A stretch of 64,000 nt of DNA from Couchioplanes caeruleus (lineage in GTDB: Bacteria; Actinomycetota; Actinomycetes; Mycobacteriales; Micromonosporaceae): the NCBI RefSeq assembly GCF_003751945.1, contig NZ_RJKL01000001.1, positions 8,078,501 to 8,142,500 of the forward strand, written 5' to 3'. Below, piece by piece: positions 8,566-16,315 of this stretch. The position numbers were made by a program, and so were the translations under genes. Below the pieces are notes generated by a model that worked only from the letters and a program-made list of their open reading frames with translations, made no database searches and was not told the origin of the DNA. The first letter of the stretch is position 1. Every line of letters begins with the position of its first letter.

Positions 8566-10818
8566 GTGCGGAGCGTACGGGTCGACCGGACGGTCGCGGC
8601 GTGGACGGCAGCGGGGCTGCTGGCCTGCGTCGCGTACCCGTTGCTGGGCGCCGACACCGTCTCCGGCGCCTGGCTCTGGGACGTGCTGGCGGCCGCCACC
8701 CTGGTGGCGGTCCTCGCCGGCATCCGGCGCAACCGGCCTGAACTGCGGCTGGCCTGGTACGCCTTCGCCGGCTCGGTGTTCTTCCGGATGGCCGGCGACA
8801 TCAGCTACGACATTGACCTGCACGTGCTGCACCGGGATCCGTTCCCGTCGCTGGCGGACGTCTTCTACCTCGCCTCGTGCCCGCTGCTGATCCTGAGCAC
8901 GGTCATGCTCGCGCGCGGCCGGCTCCTGCGCGATTTGGCCGGACGGCTCGACGCCGCGATCATCGCCACCGGGCTGGGGCTGGTGTGGTGGGTGTTCGTC
9001 ATCGGCCCGGTCGCCGCCGACGGATCCATCCCGCCGCTGGAACGCCTGATCGGGGCCGCCTACCCGGCCTTCGACCTGCTGCTGCTCGCGCTCGTGGCCC
9101 GGCTGCTGACCCGCTCCGGCCGGGCCTCCGCCAGCCTCATGCTCATCACCGCCGGCACCGCCGCCATGCTCCTCTCCGACGTGGCGTTCCAGCTCGTCTC
9201 CGTGTACGCTCCCACGCTGGACGGCTCGATCTCGGCGGGCTGGATGGTGGGCAACGTGTTCTACGGCGCCGCCGCCCTGCACCGCTCGGCCGGCGCAGCG
9301 GCCCAGCAACCGCGCACGGTCGACCAGCGTCTGGGCCGGGGCCGGCTGGTCCTGCTGGCGGCCTGCACGCTGCTGGTTCCGGCGCTGCTGTTCATCGAGG
9401 GCGCGACCGGCTCGGGCGCGATCAGCTGGCCGGCGATCGGCGTCGGCGCCGTGCTGCTGTTCCTGCTGGTCCTTGCCCGCATGTCCGGGTTCGTGACGCA
9501 GATCCAGCGCCAGGCCGGTCAGCTCGAGGACCTCGCCCTGCGCGACGCCCTGACCGGGCTGCCCAACCGCCGGGTCTTCGAGCGGCGCCTCGGTACGGCC
9601 GTCGCCTCCGGCTCGCCGCAGGTGGCGGTGCTCGACCTCAACGGCTTCAAGGACGTCAACGACCGGCTCGGGCACGCGGTCGGCGACCGGCTGCTCGAGG
9701 TGGTCGCGGGCCGCCTGCTCGGCGCGCTGCGCGACGGGGACCTGGTCGCGCGGATGGGCGGCGACGAGTTCGCGGTGCTCGTGCCCGGCGGATCGGTGGC
9801 CGTCATGGACCAGATCGTCGGCCGGATCGCCACCGCGCTGCGCGAGCCCATCACGCTCGAGGGTCAGGACCTGCTCGTCGGTGCCAGCATCGGCACCGCG
9901 GACGGCGAGGACACCGCCGACGGCTACGAGGTGCTGCGCCGCGCGGACGTCGCGATGTACGCCGCCAAGCAGGCCGGCGAGCGGCACCGGCGCTACAGCC
10001 CCGACCTGGACGTCCAGGCGGCCGAGGAGGCCCGGACCGGGGCGGAGCTGCGCACCGCCCTCGACGAGGGTCAGTTCCACCTCGTCTACCAGCCCGTCGT
10101 CTCCCTGCCCGACCACCGGATGGTCGCCGTCGAGGCGCTGGTGCGCTGGGACCATCCCGTACGCGGCACGGTCGCGCCGGCCGACTTCCTGCCGGTCGCC
10201 GAGCGCAGCGGCCTCATCATCGAGCTCGGCGACTGGATCCTGCGGACCGCGTGCGCGCAGGCCGCCGGCTGGCTGCGGACGCTCGGCGCGGCCGCGCCCG
10301 GGCGTCTGCACGTCAACGTCTCCGACCGTCAGCTCGCGGACCCCGGCTTCCCGGCGCTGGTCGCGGCCACTCTGGCCGAGACCCGCCTGCCCGCTGACCA
10401 CCTGACCCTCGAGGTGAGCGAGACCGCCCTCATCCACGGCGGTGAGGCGGTACGGGCGCTCGACGACCTGCGCGCCCTGGGTGTGCCCGTCGCCCTCGAC
10501 GACTTCGGCACCGGCCACTCCTCGCTCGGTCTGCTGCAGGCCGTCCCCGTCGACGTCATCAAGGTCGACAAGTCCTTCATCGCCTCGATCACCCGGACCG
10601 GCCGGCACGCGGTCATCGCCACGGCGCTTCTGCAGGTCAGCGACGGCCTCGGGCTGGCCGCGGTGGCCGAGGGGGTGGAGACCGCCGAGCAGGCCGCGGA
10701 GCTGCACCGGATCGGCTACCGCTTCGCGCAGGGCCACCTCTTCGGCGAGCCGTCCGCGGAACCCCGCTTCCACGGCACCGGCGTGGTCGCGGGCACCGGC
10801 GTGGCGACGGTCTCCTAG
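8566..10818 (+). CDS. Membrane GGDEF-EAL cyclic-di-GMP protein (first of tandem pair)
   Basis: A 750-residue protein. About nine hydrophobic helices fill residues 1-310. They are followed by a diguanylate cyclase domain (about 320-480) with intact RMGGDEFAVL, and an EAL phosphodiesterase domain (490-740). The EAL residues look complete: VEALVRW, NVSDRQL, LEVSET, DDFGTGHSSL, VIKVDKSFI and AEGVET. The allosteric inhibitory site RxxD is present as RDGD, exactly five residues before GGDEF, so feedback by c-di-GMP is expected. Both synthesis and breakdown of c-di-GMP are therefore possible. The GTG start is uncertain. It is followed after 3 nt by a paralogue of the same plan. Confidence 0.93.
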   Translation: MRSVRVDRTVAAWTAAGLLACVAYPLLGADTVSGAWLWDVLAAATLVAVLAGIRRNRPELRLAWYAFAGSVFFRMAGDISYDIDLHVLHRDPFPSLADVFYLASCPLLILSTVMLARGRLLRDLAGRLDAAIIATGLGLVWWVFVIGPVAADGSIPPLERLIGAAYPAFDLLLLALVARLLTRSGRASASLMLITAGTAAMLLSDVAFQLVSVYAPTLDGSISAGWMVGNVFYGAAALHRSAGAAAQQPRTVDQRLGRGRLVLLAACTLLVPALLFIEGATGSGAISWPAIGVGAVLLFLLVLARMSGFVTQIQRQAGQLEDLALRDALTGLPNRRVFERRLGTAVASGSPQVAVLDLNGFKDVNDRLGHAVGDRLLEVVAGRLLGALRDGDLVARMGGDEFAVLVPGGSVAVMDQIVGRIATALREPITLEGQDLLVGASIGTADGEDTADGYEVLRRADVAMYAAKQAGERHRRYSPDLDVQAAEEARTGAELRTALDEGQFHLVYQPVVSLPDHRMVAVEALVRWDHPVRGTVAPADFLPVAERSGLIIELGDWILRTACAQAAGWLRTLGAAAPGRLHVNVSDRQLADPGFPALVAATLAETRLPADHLTLEVSETALIHGGEAVRALDDLRALGVPVALDDFGTGHSSLGLLQAVPVDVIKVDKSFIASITRTGRHAVIATALLQVSDGLGLAAVAEGVETAEQAAELHRIGYRFAQGHLFGEPSAEPRFHGTGVVAGTGVATVS

Positions 10819-10821
10819 CCC

Positions 10822-13092
10822 ATGGACACCTCATCTGAAACCCGGCGCGGCCGATGGCAAGGTGTGCGGCGCGAACGGTTGTGGTGGGTCTGGCTGGTGA
10901 CGGGGTCACTGGCCACGGCCGGCTATTTCCTGCTGCCTCCCGACGGGCTCGCCTCGAACCTCGGGTACGACGCCATCGGCCTGGCCTCCACCGCGCTGAT
11001 CATCACCGGCGTGCGACTGAACCGGGCCCACCGCCCGGCGATGTGGTACTGGTTCGCCGCCGGGCAGTTCACCTGGGTCGTCGGCGACCTGGTGTGGGAG
11101 TACTACCTGTACGTCCTGAAGCAGGATCCGTACCCCTCGCCGGCGGACTACGTCTATCTCAGCGCGTACCCGATGCTCGTGGCCGGGATGCTGATGCTGA
11201 TCCGCGATCGGAAGCGGGGCGTCCGCGACATCGCGGCCCTGGTCGACGCCGCCATCGTGGCGATCGGTCTCGGCCTGGTGTTCTGGGTGTTCGTGATGCA
11301 CCCGGTCGCCGCCGACTCGAGCGCGACGACCATGGAGCGGGTCGTTGGCGTCGCCTATCCCGCCGCGGACGCGCTGCTGCTGGCCATGCTGGCCCGTTTC
11401 TACACCGGCGTCGGCCGCCTGTCGCCCAGCGTCCGGCTGCTCGGCCTGGCCGCGCTGCTGCTGCTCGTCAGCGACGTCATCTATTCGCTCGTCGAGCTGT
11501 ACGTCGAGGTCGAGATCTCGATCCTGGACGCCGGCTGGCTGGGGTCCTACATCTGCTGGGCGGCCGCCGCGCTGCACCCCTCGATGCGGGGCGCCGGCAC
11601 GGCCGCGGAACACACCAGCGGTGCGCGGGTCGGCCGGGCCCGGCTGGTGCTGCTGGCCGTGTGCTCGCTGCTCGCGCCCGGCCTGCTCTTCATCCCGGGC
11701 ATCGGCGCCGACGAGGTCGACCGGCTCACCATCGCCGGCGGCGCGGTGCTGCTCTTCCTGCTCGTCGTGGTGCGCATGTCGGGCTTCGTCGGCGAGGTCC
11801 AGCGCCAGGCGGACCAGCTCGAGAACCTGGCCATGGCCGACGACCTCACCGGGCTGGCGAACCGGCGCCGCTTCGAGCAGGCGCTCGGCACCGCCCTCGC
11901 GGCCGGGCGGATCCAGGTGGCGCTGCTCGACCTCGACGACTTCAAGGGCGTCAACGACCGGCTCGGCCACGGCGTCGGCGACCGCCTGCTCACCGTGGTC
12001 GCGCACCGGCTGCGCGCCGCACTGCCCGCCGACGTCCTGGTCTCGCGGATGGGCGGGGACGAGTTCGCCGTGCTGATGCCGGACATGACCGATGCCGAGG
12101 CCGACAAGATCGTGGCCCGCCTCGCGGAGGCGCTCGGCGTCCCGGTCACCGCCGGCGAGCACGAGCTGCTCGTCGGCGCCAGCATCGGCGTCACCTGCGG
12201 GGACGGCACGAGCGACCCGTACGAGGTGATGCGCCGTGCCGACGTCGCCATGTACGCCGCCAAGGCCGCCCACGACCGGCCGCGCCGCTACACCCCCGAC
12301 CTCGACGAGACGTCGGACGAGCAGGCCCGGATCGGGGCCGAGCTGCGCACCGCCCTGGACGCCGGGCAGTTCCGGGTCGTCTACCAGCCGATCGTGTCGC
12401 TTCCGGCCGGGGAGACCGTCGCCGTCGAGGCGCTGGTGCGCTGGGACCACCCGGAGCGCGGCATGATCCCGCCGGACCGCTTCATCCCCGCCGCCGAACG
12501 CAACGGCCTGATCGTCGAGCTCGGCGAATGGATCATGCGTACGGCCTGCACGCAGGCGGTCCTGTGGCGCGCGCAGCACGGCGCCGCGGCCCCGATGCGG
12601 ATGAGCGTCAACGTGTCGGCCCGCCAGCTCGCCGAGCCCGGCTTCGCCGCGATGGTGGCGGCCGTGCTGCGGGAGACCGGACTGCCCGCGAACGGGCTCG
12701 CCGTCGAGGTCACCGAGACCGCGGTGTTCGGCGGGGGTCAGGCCGTGCAGTCCCTGCAGGACGTGCACGACCTGGGCGTGGCCATCGCCCTCGACGACTT
12801 CGGCACCGGCCACTCGTCGCTCGGCCTGTTGCAGACCGTCCCCGTCGACGTGATCAAGGTCGACAAGTCCTTCGTCGACACCATCACCATGGCCGGCCGG
12901 CACGCGGTCATCGCCACGGCGCTGATCCAGGTCAGCGCCGGACTCGGCCTGACCGCCGTGGCCGAGGGCGTGGAGACCGCGGAACAGGCCGCCGAGCTGC
13001 ACCGGCTCGGTTACGAGCTGGCGCAGGGCTACCACTTCGGCCGGCCGGCCGCAGAGCCGTCGTTCACCATCCCGGTCACCGGCGCGGTCTAG
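10822..13092 (+). CDS. Membrane GGDEF-EAL cyclic-di-GMP protein (second of tandem pair)
   Basis: A 756-residue paralogue of the preceding protein, aligning through the membrane region, GGDEF and EAL domains, so the pair arose by tandem duplication. GGDEF (SRMGGDEFAVL) and EAL (VEALVRWDHP, NVSARQL, VEVTET, DDFGTGHSSL, VIKVDKSFV, AEGVET) motifs are intact. Unlike its neighbour it lacks RxxD: the four residues at that position are PADV, so product inhibition at the I-site is probably lost. The ATG lies 3 nt after the upstream stop, indicating co-transcription. The membrane domain presumably senses a signal; no known sensor family was recognised. Confidence 0.93.
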   Translation: MDTSSETRRGRWQGVRRERLWWVWLVTGSLATAGYFLLPPDGLASNLGYDAIGLASTALIITGVRLNRAHRPAMWYWFAAGQFTWVVGDLVWEYYLYVLKQDPYPSPADYVYLSAYPMLVAGMLMLIRDRKRGVRDIAALVDAAIVAIGLGLVFWVFVMHPVAADSSATTMERVVGVAYPAADALLLAMLARFYTGVGRLSPSVRLLGLAALLLLVSDVIYSLVELYVEVEISILDAGWLGSYICWAAAALHPSMRGAGTAAEHTSGARVGRARLVLLAVCSLLAPGLLFIPGIGADEVDRLTIAGGAVLLFLLVVVRMSGFVGEVQRQADQLENLAMADDLTGLANRRRFEQALGTALAAGRIQVALLDLDDFKGVNDRLGHGVGDRLLTVVAHRLRAALPADVLVSRMGGDEFAVLMPDMTDAEADKIVARLAEALGVPVTAGEHELLVGASIGVTCGDGTSDPYEVMRRADVAMYAAKAAHDRPRRYTPDLDETSDEQARIGAELRTALDAGQFRVVYQPIVSLPAGETVAVEALVRWDHPERGMIPPDRFIPAAERNGLIVELGEWIMRTACTQAVLWRAQHGAAAPMRMSVNVSARQLAEPGFAAMVAAVLRETGLPANGLAVEVTETAVFGGGQAVQSLQDVHDLGVAIALDDFGTGHSSLGLLQTVPVDVIKVDKSFVDTITMAGRHAVIATALIQVSAGLGLTAVAEGVETAEQAAELHRLGYELAQGYHFGRPAAEPSFTIPVTGAV

Positions 13093-13104
13093 GATCGCGG
13101 CCCG

Positions 13105-13161
13105 GCCCGGTCCCCGCCGCCTCGGCCCGGCCTCGGCCCGGCCCCGCCCGGTCCCCGCCGC
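13105..13161. repeat. Short GC-rich direct repeats in a convergent gap
   Basis: GCCCGGTCCCCGCCGC occurs at 13105-13120 and again at 13146-13161. They flank two tandem copies of CTCGGCCCGGC (13121-13131 and 13132-13142). The block fills the gap between two convergent genes; no stem with a loop typical of a terminator is obvious. Confidence 0.7.
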
Positions 13162-13162
13162 A

Positions 13163-13636
13163 TCAGTCCGAGCGCACCAGCCGGAAGATCCGGATCTCCC
13201 GGCCGTCGGCCCGCTCGGCGTAGGAGGCGTAGCCCGGCCAGATCCCCTGCAGCATCCGCCAGAGCCGGTCGCGTTCGGCGCCGGTGGTCAGCGCCGCCCG
13301 TACGCCGAACTCCCGGTCGCCGAGGGTCACCCGGGCGGCGGGGTGCGCGATCAGGTTCGCCGACCAGGCCGGGTGGTGCGCCTGGCCCCAGTTCGAGCCG
13401 ATCACCACGTACGCGTCGCCGTCGGTGGCGTACAGCAGCGGATGGGTACGGGGCAGGCCGGACTTCCGCCCGGTCGTGGTGATCAGCAGCGAGGGAAGCT
13501 CGTGGCGGCCGATCACGGACCAGCGGCCGCCGGTGAGCCGGTAGAGCCGGCCGTCCAGCGGTGCCAGCCGCCGGCCGAGGGAGGCGAACCAGCGCTGGCT
13601 GCCGAGGCGCCGCAGGAGGGCGGTGTAACGCGACAT
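13163..13636 (-). CDS. Deazaflavin (F420)-dependent nitroreductase-family protein (Ddn-like)
   Basis: A 157-residue protein with the family signature TTGRKSGLPRTHPLLY and the segment GSNWGQAHHPAWSANL, followed by a split-barrel fold. These match the actinobacterial nitroreductase/deazaflavin-dependent oxidoreductase family. M. tuberculosis Ddn, which reduces quinones and activates pretomanid with F420H2, belongs to it. The family places it as a small reductase using F420H2; its true substrate is unknown. The start is taken at 13636, 6 nt after a GATACT box (13643-13648). It is divergent from the pentapeptide/DinB gene. Confidence 0.88.
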   Translation of the reverse strand: MSRYTALLRRLGSQRWFASLGRRLAPLDGRLYRLTGGRWSVIGRHELPSLLITTTGRKSGLPRTHPLLYATDGDAYVVIGSNWGQAHHPAWSANLIAHPAARVTLGDREFGVRAALTTGAERDRLWRMLQGIWPGYASYAERADGREIRIFRLVRSD

Positions 13637-13680
13637 CCGCTCAGTATCGTCCCCGGCCGCCACAGACCCGAAGTTGACGT

Positions 13681-13686
13681 TAGGGT
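13681..13686 (+). promoter_or_regulatory. -10 box of a probable leaderless transcript
   Basis: TAGGGT lies 7 nt before ATG 13694. On the other strand GATACT (13643-13648) lies 6 nt before the Ddn-like start, so the 57-bp gap appears to hold two divergent leaderless promoters. Confidence 0.45.
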
Positions 13687-13693
13687 CGTGGCC

Positions 13694-14494
13694 ATGGCCG
13701 AATTCGTCGGTGACGATCTCCGGGGTTCCCGTTTCGAGGGCGTGGACCTGGCCGGCTCGCGCTTCCGGCGTATCACACTGAACGGCGCCGAGTTCCGCGC
13801 CACGGACCTCATCGACGCCCGCTTCCACGGCGTGGACCTCAGCGGCGCCGTCCTGCGCGGAGCCCGGCTGGAGGGTGTCGACATCTACGGCGAGCTCGGC
13901 ACCCTGACCATCAACGGCGTCGAGGTCAGCGGGTACGTGAACGCCGAGCTCGACCGGCGCTATCCCGAACGGGCCGCGATGCGCCCGGTCGACGCGGACG
14001 GTTTCCGCCGGGCCTGGGACGTCGTCGAGCGCCTGTGGACGGGGACGGTCGAACGGGCCCGCCGCCTCGACCCCGCGCTGCTGCACGAGTCGGTCGACGG
14101 TGAATGGTCCTTTATCGAGACCCTGCGGCACCTGGTGTTCGCCACCGACTCCTGGATCCGGCGGGTGATCCTCGGCGACCCGTCGCCCTGGGATCCGCTG
14201 GACCTGCCGTGGGACGAGATGCCCGACACCCCCGGGATACCCCGCGACCGCACGGTCCGCCCCGGCCTGGAGGTGATGCTGTCACTGCGCCGGGACCGGA
14301 TGGCCACCGTGCGCCGGGTCATGGACGGCCTCAGCGACGAGACGTTGAACGGCCACACCGAACCGGTCGAGGCGCCGGGCTGGCCCGCTTCCTTCAGCTT
14401 CCCGGTGCGCGAATGCCTGCTCTGCATCCTCACCGAGGAATGGGAACACCGCCTCTACGCCGAACGCGACCTGCAGATCCTGGAGTCGGGCTGA
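13694..14494 (+). CDS. Pentapeptide-repeat / DinB-like fusion protein
   Basis: A 266-residue protein. Residues 4-65 are A(D/N)LXX-type pentapeptide repeats (DDLRGSRFEGVDLAGSRF, then AEFRATDLIDARFHGVDLSGA), which form a right-handed quadrilateral helix. After a linker, residues 95-260 form a helical DinB/YfiT-like domain with a conserved His in FIETLRHLVFATDSW and EEWEHRLYAERDL near the end. In DinB-superfamily enzymes a three-histidine metal site supports thiol-dependent transferase chemistry, often with mycothiol in actinobacteria. The reaction here is inferred only at that level. Confidence 0.85.
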   Translation: MAEFVGDDLRGSRFEGVDLAGSRFRRITLNGAEFRATDLIDARFHGVDLSGAVLRGARLEGVDIYGELGTLTINGVEVSGYVNAELDRRYPERAAMRPVDADGFRRAWDVVERLWTGTVERARRLDPALLHESVDGEWSFIETLRHLVFATDSWIRRVILGDPSPWDPLDLPWDEMPDTPGIPRDRTVRPGLEVMLSLRRDRMATVRRVMDGLSDETLNGHTEPVEAPGWPASFSFPVRECLLCILTEEWEHRLYAERDLQILESG

Positions 14495-14496
14495 CA

Positions 14497-14512
14497 CCCG
14501 GCGACCGCCGGG
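14497..14512. terminator. Hairpin in a convergent gap
   Basis: CCCGGC (14497-14502), loop GACC, GCCGGG (14507-14512) lies directly after the stop codon of the DinB fusion gene and before the 3' end of the TetR gene. No T-tract follows, as is common in high-GC actinobacteria. Confidence 0.45.
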
Positions 14513-14528
14513 CCGCCGGATCCCGGGC

Positions 14529-15137
14529 TCACGGCTGCTCCGCGGGTGGGCGGGCGCCGAGGAGCATCCGTAGGCCGGGCTTGGCGTGGCGGAGTACGTC
14601 CGGGTCGTCGTACGCCTTCGCCATCAGGGCGTAGCCCTGCAGGTGGGCCAGCAGCCGCATCGCGGCCTCGCCGGGATCGGTGGCCGGGTCGATCTCGCCG
14701 CGGTCCCTCGCCTCGCCGATGGACGAGGTGAAGTACCGCGTCCAGCCGGCCAGGATTCGGGTGACCTGCGCGCGGGAGTCGTCACCCAGGCCGGCCATCT
14801 CCGCGGCGAGACCCCCCAGCGGGCAACCGGGGGTGGCGCCCATGCGCTGCCGCATCAGTGCGAGCATTCCGGCGAAGCTGTCGACGAACCGGTCGATGCG
14901 CGCCAGGGGGCCGACGTCGTCGGCGAAGGCCTCCTCCAGCACCGTGCTCATCATGTCCCAGTTCCGGTCCAGCACCGCGGCGGCGAGCGCGTTCTTGGAC
15001 GGGAAGAAGTGGTAGAGGCTGCCCTTGTGGACGCCCGCGGCCTTGCAGACGTCCTCGGTGCTGACCTGCGCGAGCGAGGCGCCGTGCACCAGATCCCGAG
15101 CCACCGCGACGATGCGTTCGCGGGTGTCGTTCGCCAT
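14529..15137 (-). CDS. TetR-family transcriptional regulator
   Basis: A 202-residue regulator. The N-terminal TetR helix-turn-helix (about 5-52) reads TRERIVAVARDLV then VCKAAGVHKGSLYHFFPSK, and a helical ligand-binding C-terminal domain follows. The start has GGAGG 7 nt upstream. It lies 31 nt behind the MBL-fold hydrolase on the same strand, so the two probably form an operon. The three palindromic sites upstream of that operon are the natural candidates for its operators, giving autorepression. Confidence 0.92.
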   Translation of the reverse strand: MANDTRERIVAVARDLVHGASLAQVSTEDVCKAAGVHKGSLYHFFPSKNALAAAVLDRNWDMMSTVLEEAFADDVGPLARIDRFVDSFAGMLALMRQRMGATPGCPLGGLAAEMAGLGDDSRAQVTRILAGWTRYFTSSIGEARDRGEIDPATDPGEAAMRLLAHLQGYALMAKAYDDPDVLRHAKPGLRMLLGARPPAEQP

Positions 15138-15168
15138 CTCGGCGCCTCCTTTGCAGCCGCGCCGAACT

Positions 15169-15933
15169 TTACGCGTCCAGCTCGGCCGGGCGCCGGGTCA
15201 GCCGCCCCCGGCGCGCCAGCCGGTCCAGGCGCCGTTGTTCCCGGGCGGCCCAGCCGGCGGCGCGGCCGGGGTCGAGGGGGCCGCCGTGCCCGACGTGCAG
15301 CGTCCGTGGCCGCAGCGCGAGCATCGCCCGCAGGCTGGCCAGGTTGCCCGCCGGATCGTCGTGGAACGGCGGATTGGCGGGGCGGCGGGGGAGGAGCCCC
15401 ATGAAGGAACCGGCGATGAGGTCGCCCGCGACCAGGTCGCCGGCGTCCGTCAGGACCGACACCGACCCGGCCGTGTGCCCGGGGGTGGGCATGATGCGGC
15501 CGTCGACGCCGAACTCGCCGAGCGATGCCGGCCCGTCGAGCAGGATGTCCGGCTCGAGCGGCTCGGCACGCACGTGCAGCGCGCGGGCCCGCGCCATGAG
15601 CCGCCCCATCGGCCCGGTGGGTAGGTACGGCTTGCGGACCCGGCCGCTGCGGTACTGCGCGGCGTCGGCGGCGTGCCCGGCCACGGGAGCCCCGGTCAGC
15701 CGCCGCAACTCGGCCGCCGCACCGAAGTGGTCGAGGTGGGCGTGGGTGAGCACGATCAGCGCCAGGTCCGCAGGGTCGACGCCGTGCCGGGTGATGCCCT
15801 CGTGGATCCGCCGGGCGCTGCCCGGAATGCCCGCGTCGACGAGGATCGGCCGCCTCCCGATCACCAGATAAGTGTTGATGTGGTGACTTCCCGCAACCGG
15901 CACGGCGACCACCTTGGTCTTGCGCTCTCCCAT
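15169..15933 (-). CDS. MBL-fold metallo-hydrolase
   Basis: A 254-residue metallo-beta-lactamase-fold protein. The metal-binding motif HAHLDHFG (HxHxDH) follows LALIVLT, and a later PTPGHTAGSVSVL supplies the next His ligand. DLVAGDLIAG supplies the bridging Asp, and the C-terminal HVGHGGPLDP the last His. Such stand-alone hydrolases act on thioesters, lactones or similar esters; the substrate is not evident. The start at 15933 has GGAGAGG nearby; a longer in-frame TTG start would run into the operator sites. It is the first gene of an MBL-tetR operon. Confidence 0.88.
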   Translation of the reverse strand: MGERKTKVVAVPVAGSHHINTYLVIGRRPILVDAGIPGSARRIHEGITRHGVDPADLALIVLTHAHLDHFGAAAELRRLTGAPVAGHAADAAQYRSGRVRKPYLPTGPMGRLMARARALHVRAEPLEPDILLDGPASLGEFGVDGRIMPTPGHTAGSVSVLTDAGDLVAGDLIAGSFMGLLPRRPANPPFHDDPAGNLASLRAMLALRPRTLHVGHGGPLDPGRAAGWAAREQRRLDRLARRGRLTRRPAELDA

Positions 15934-15954
15934 GGGTGTTCCTCTCCTCGATGA

Positions 15955-15972
15955 GTTGACTGGTCGGTCAAC
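15955..15972. promoter_or_regulatory. TetR-type operator 1
   Basis: GTTGACTGGTCGGTCAAC, an 18-bp near-perfect palindrome just upstream of the MBL-tetR operon. It differs from the other two copies only at central and edge positions. Confidence 0.75.
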
Positions 15973-15985
15973 TGTGCGCGCAGCG

Positions 15986-16003
15986 CTTGACCGATCAGTC
16001 AAC
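15986..16003. promoter_or_regulatory. TetR-type operator 2
   Basis: CTTGACCGATCAGTCAAC, the second copy, starting 31 bp from the first (about three helical turns). Confidence 0.75.
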
Positions 16004-16018
16004 TCACCCTAGAAGGCT

Positions 16019-16036
16019 GTTGACTGATCGGTCAAC
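16019..16036. promoter_or_regulatory. TetR-type operator 3
   Basis: GTTGACTGATCGGTCAAC, starting 33 bp from copy 2. All three share TTGACYGRYCRGTCAA. The roughly helical spacing puts them on one face of the DNA, suggesting cooperative repressor binding. Confidence 0.75.
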
Positions 16037-16315
16037 TACGGGGTTGCCTCCAGGGCGCGGGTCACAGGGCGAACTTGCGAATTCGGGGTCGGGGGACCGC
16101 CCCTCACGTGTCGCCGGCTTCGATGTGGACGGTCGGCGTCTCGTCCGGGAGCGGGTCCGGTGCCCAACGGTGCCCGGTAGCGCTGCATGGCCGCGGCCTG
16201 CCCGGACGCGGTCCGACAGATCTCGAACTGTCTCACGCACGGAAAGTGACTGCGGACGTCGCCAGTGACAGCGAGTTTCGACGGCCCATGTGCGTGCGGT
16301 ATCCGGCGGTCGGCG

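Noticed and set aside
16037..16315. Short frames between the TetR operators and the end of the RamB-type gene
   Set aside because: No start with a ribosome-binding site or leaderless box, and no recognisable product; treated as non-coding.
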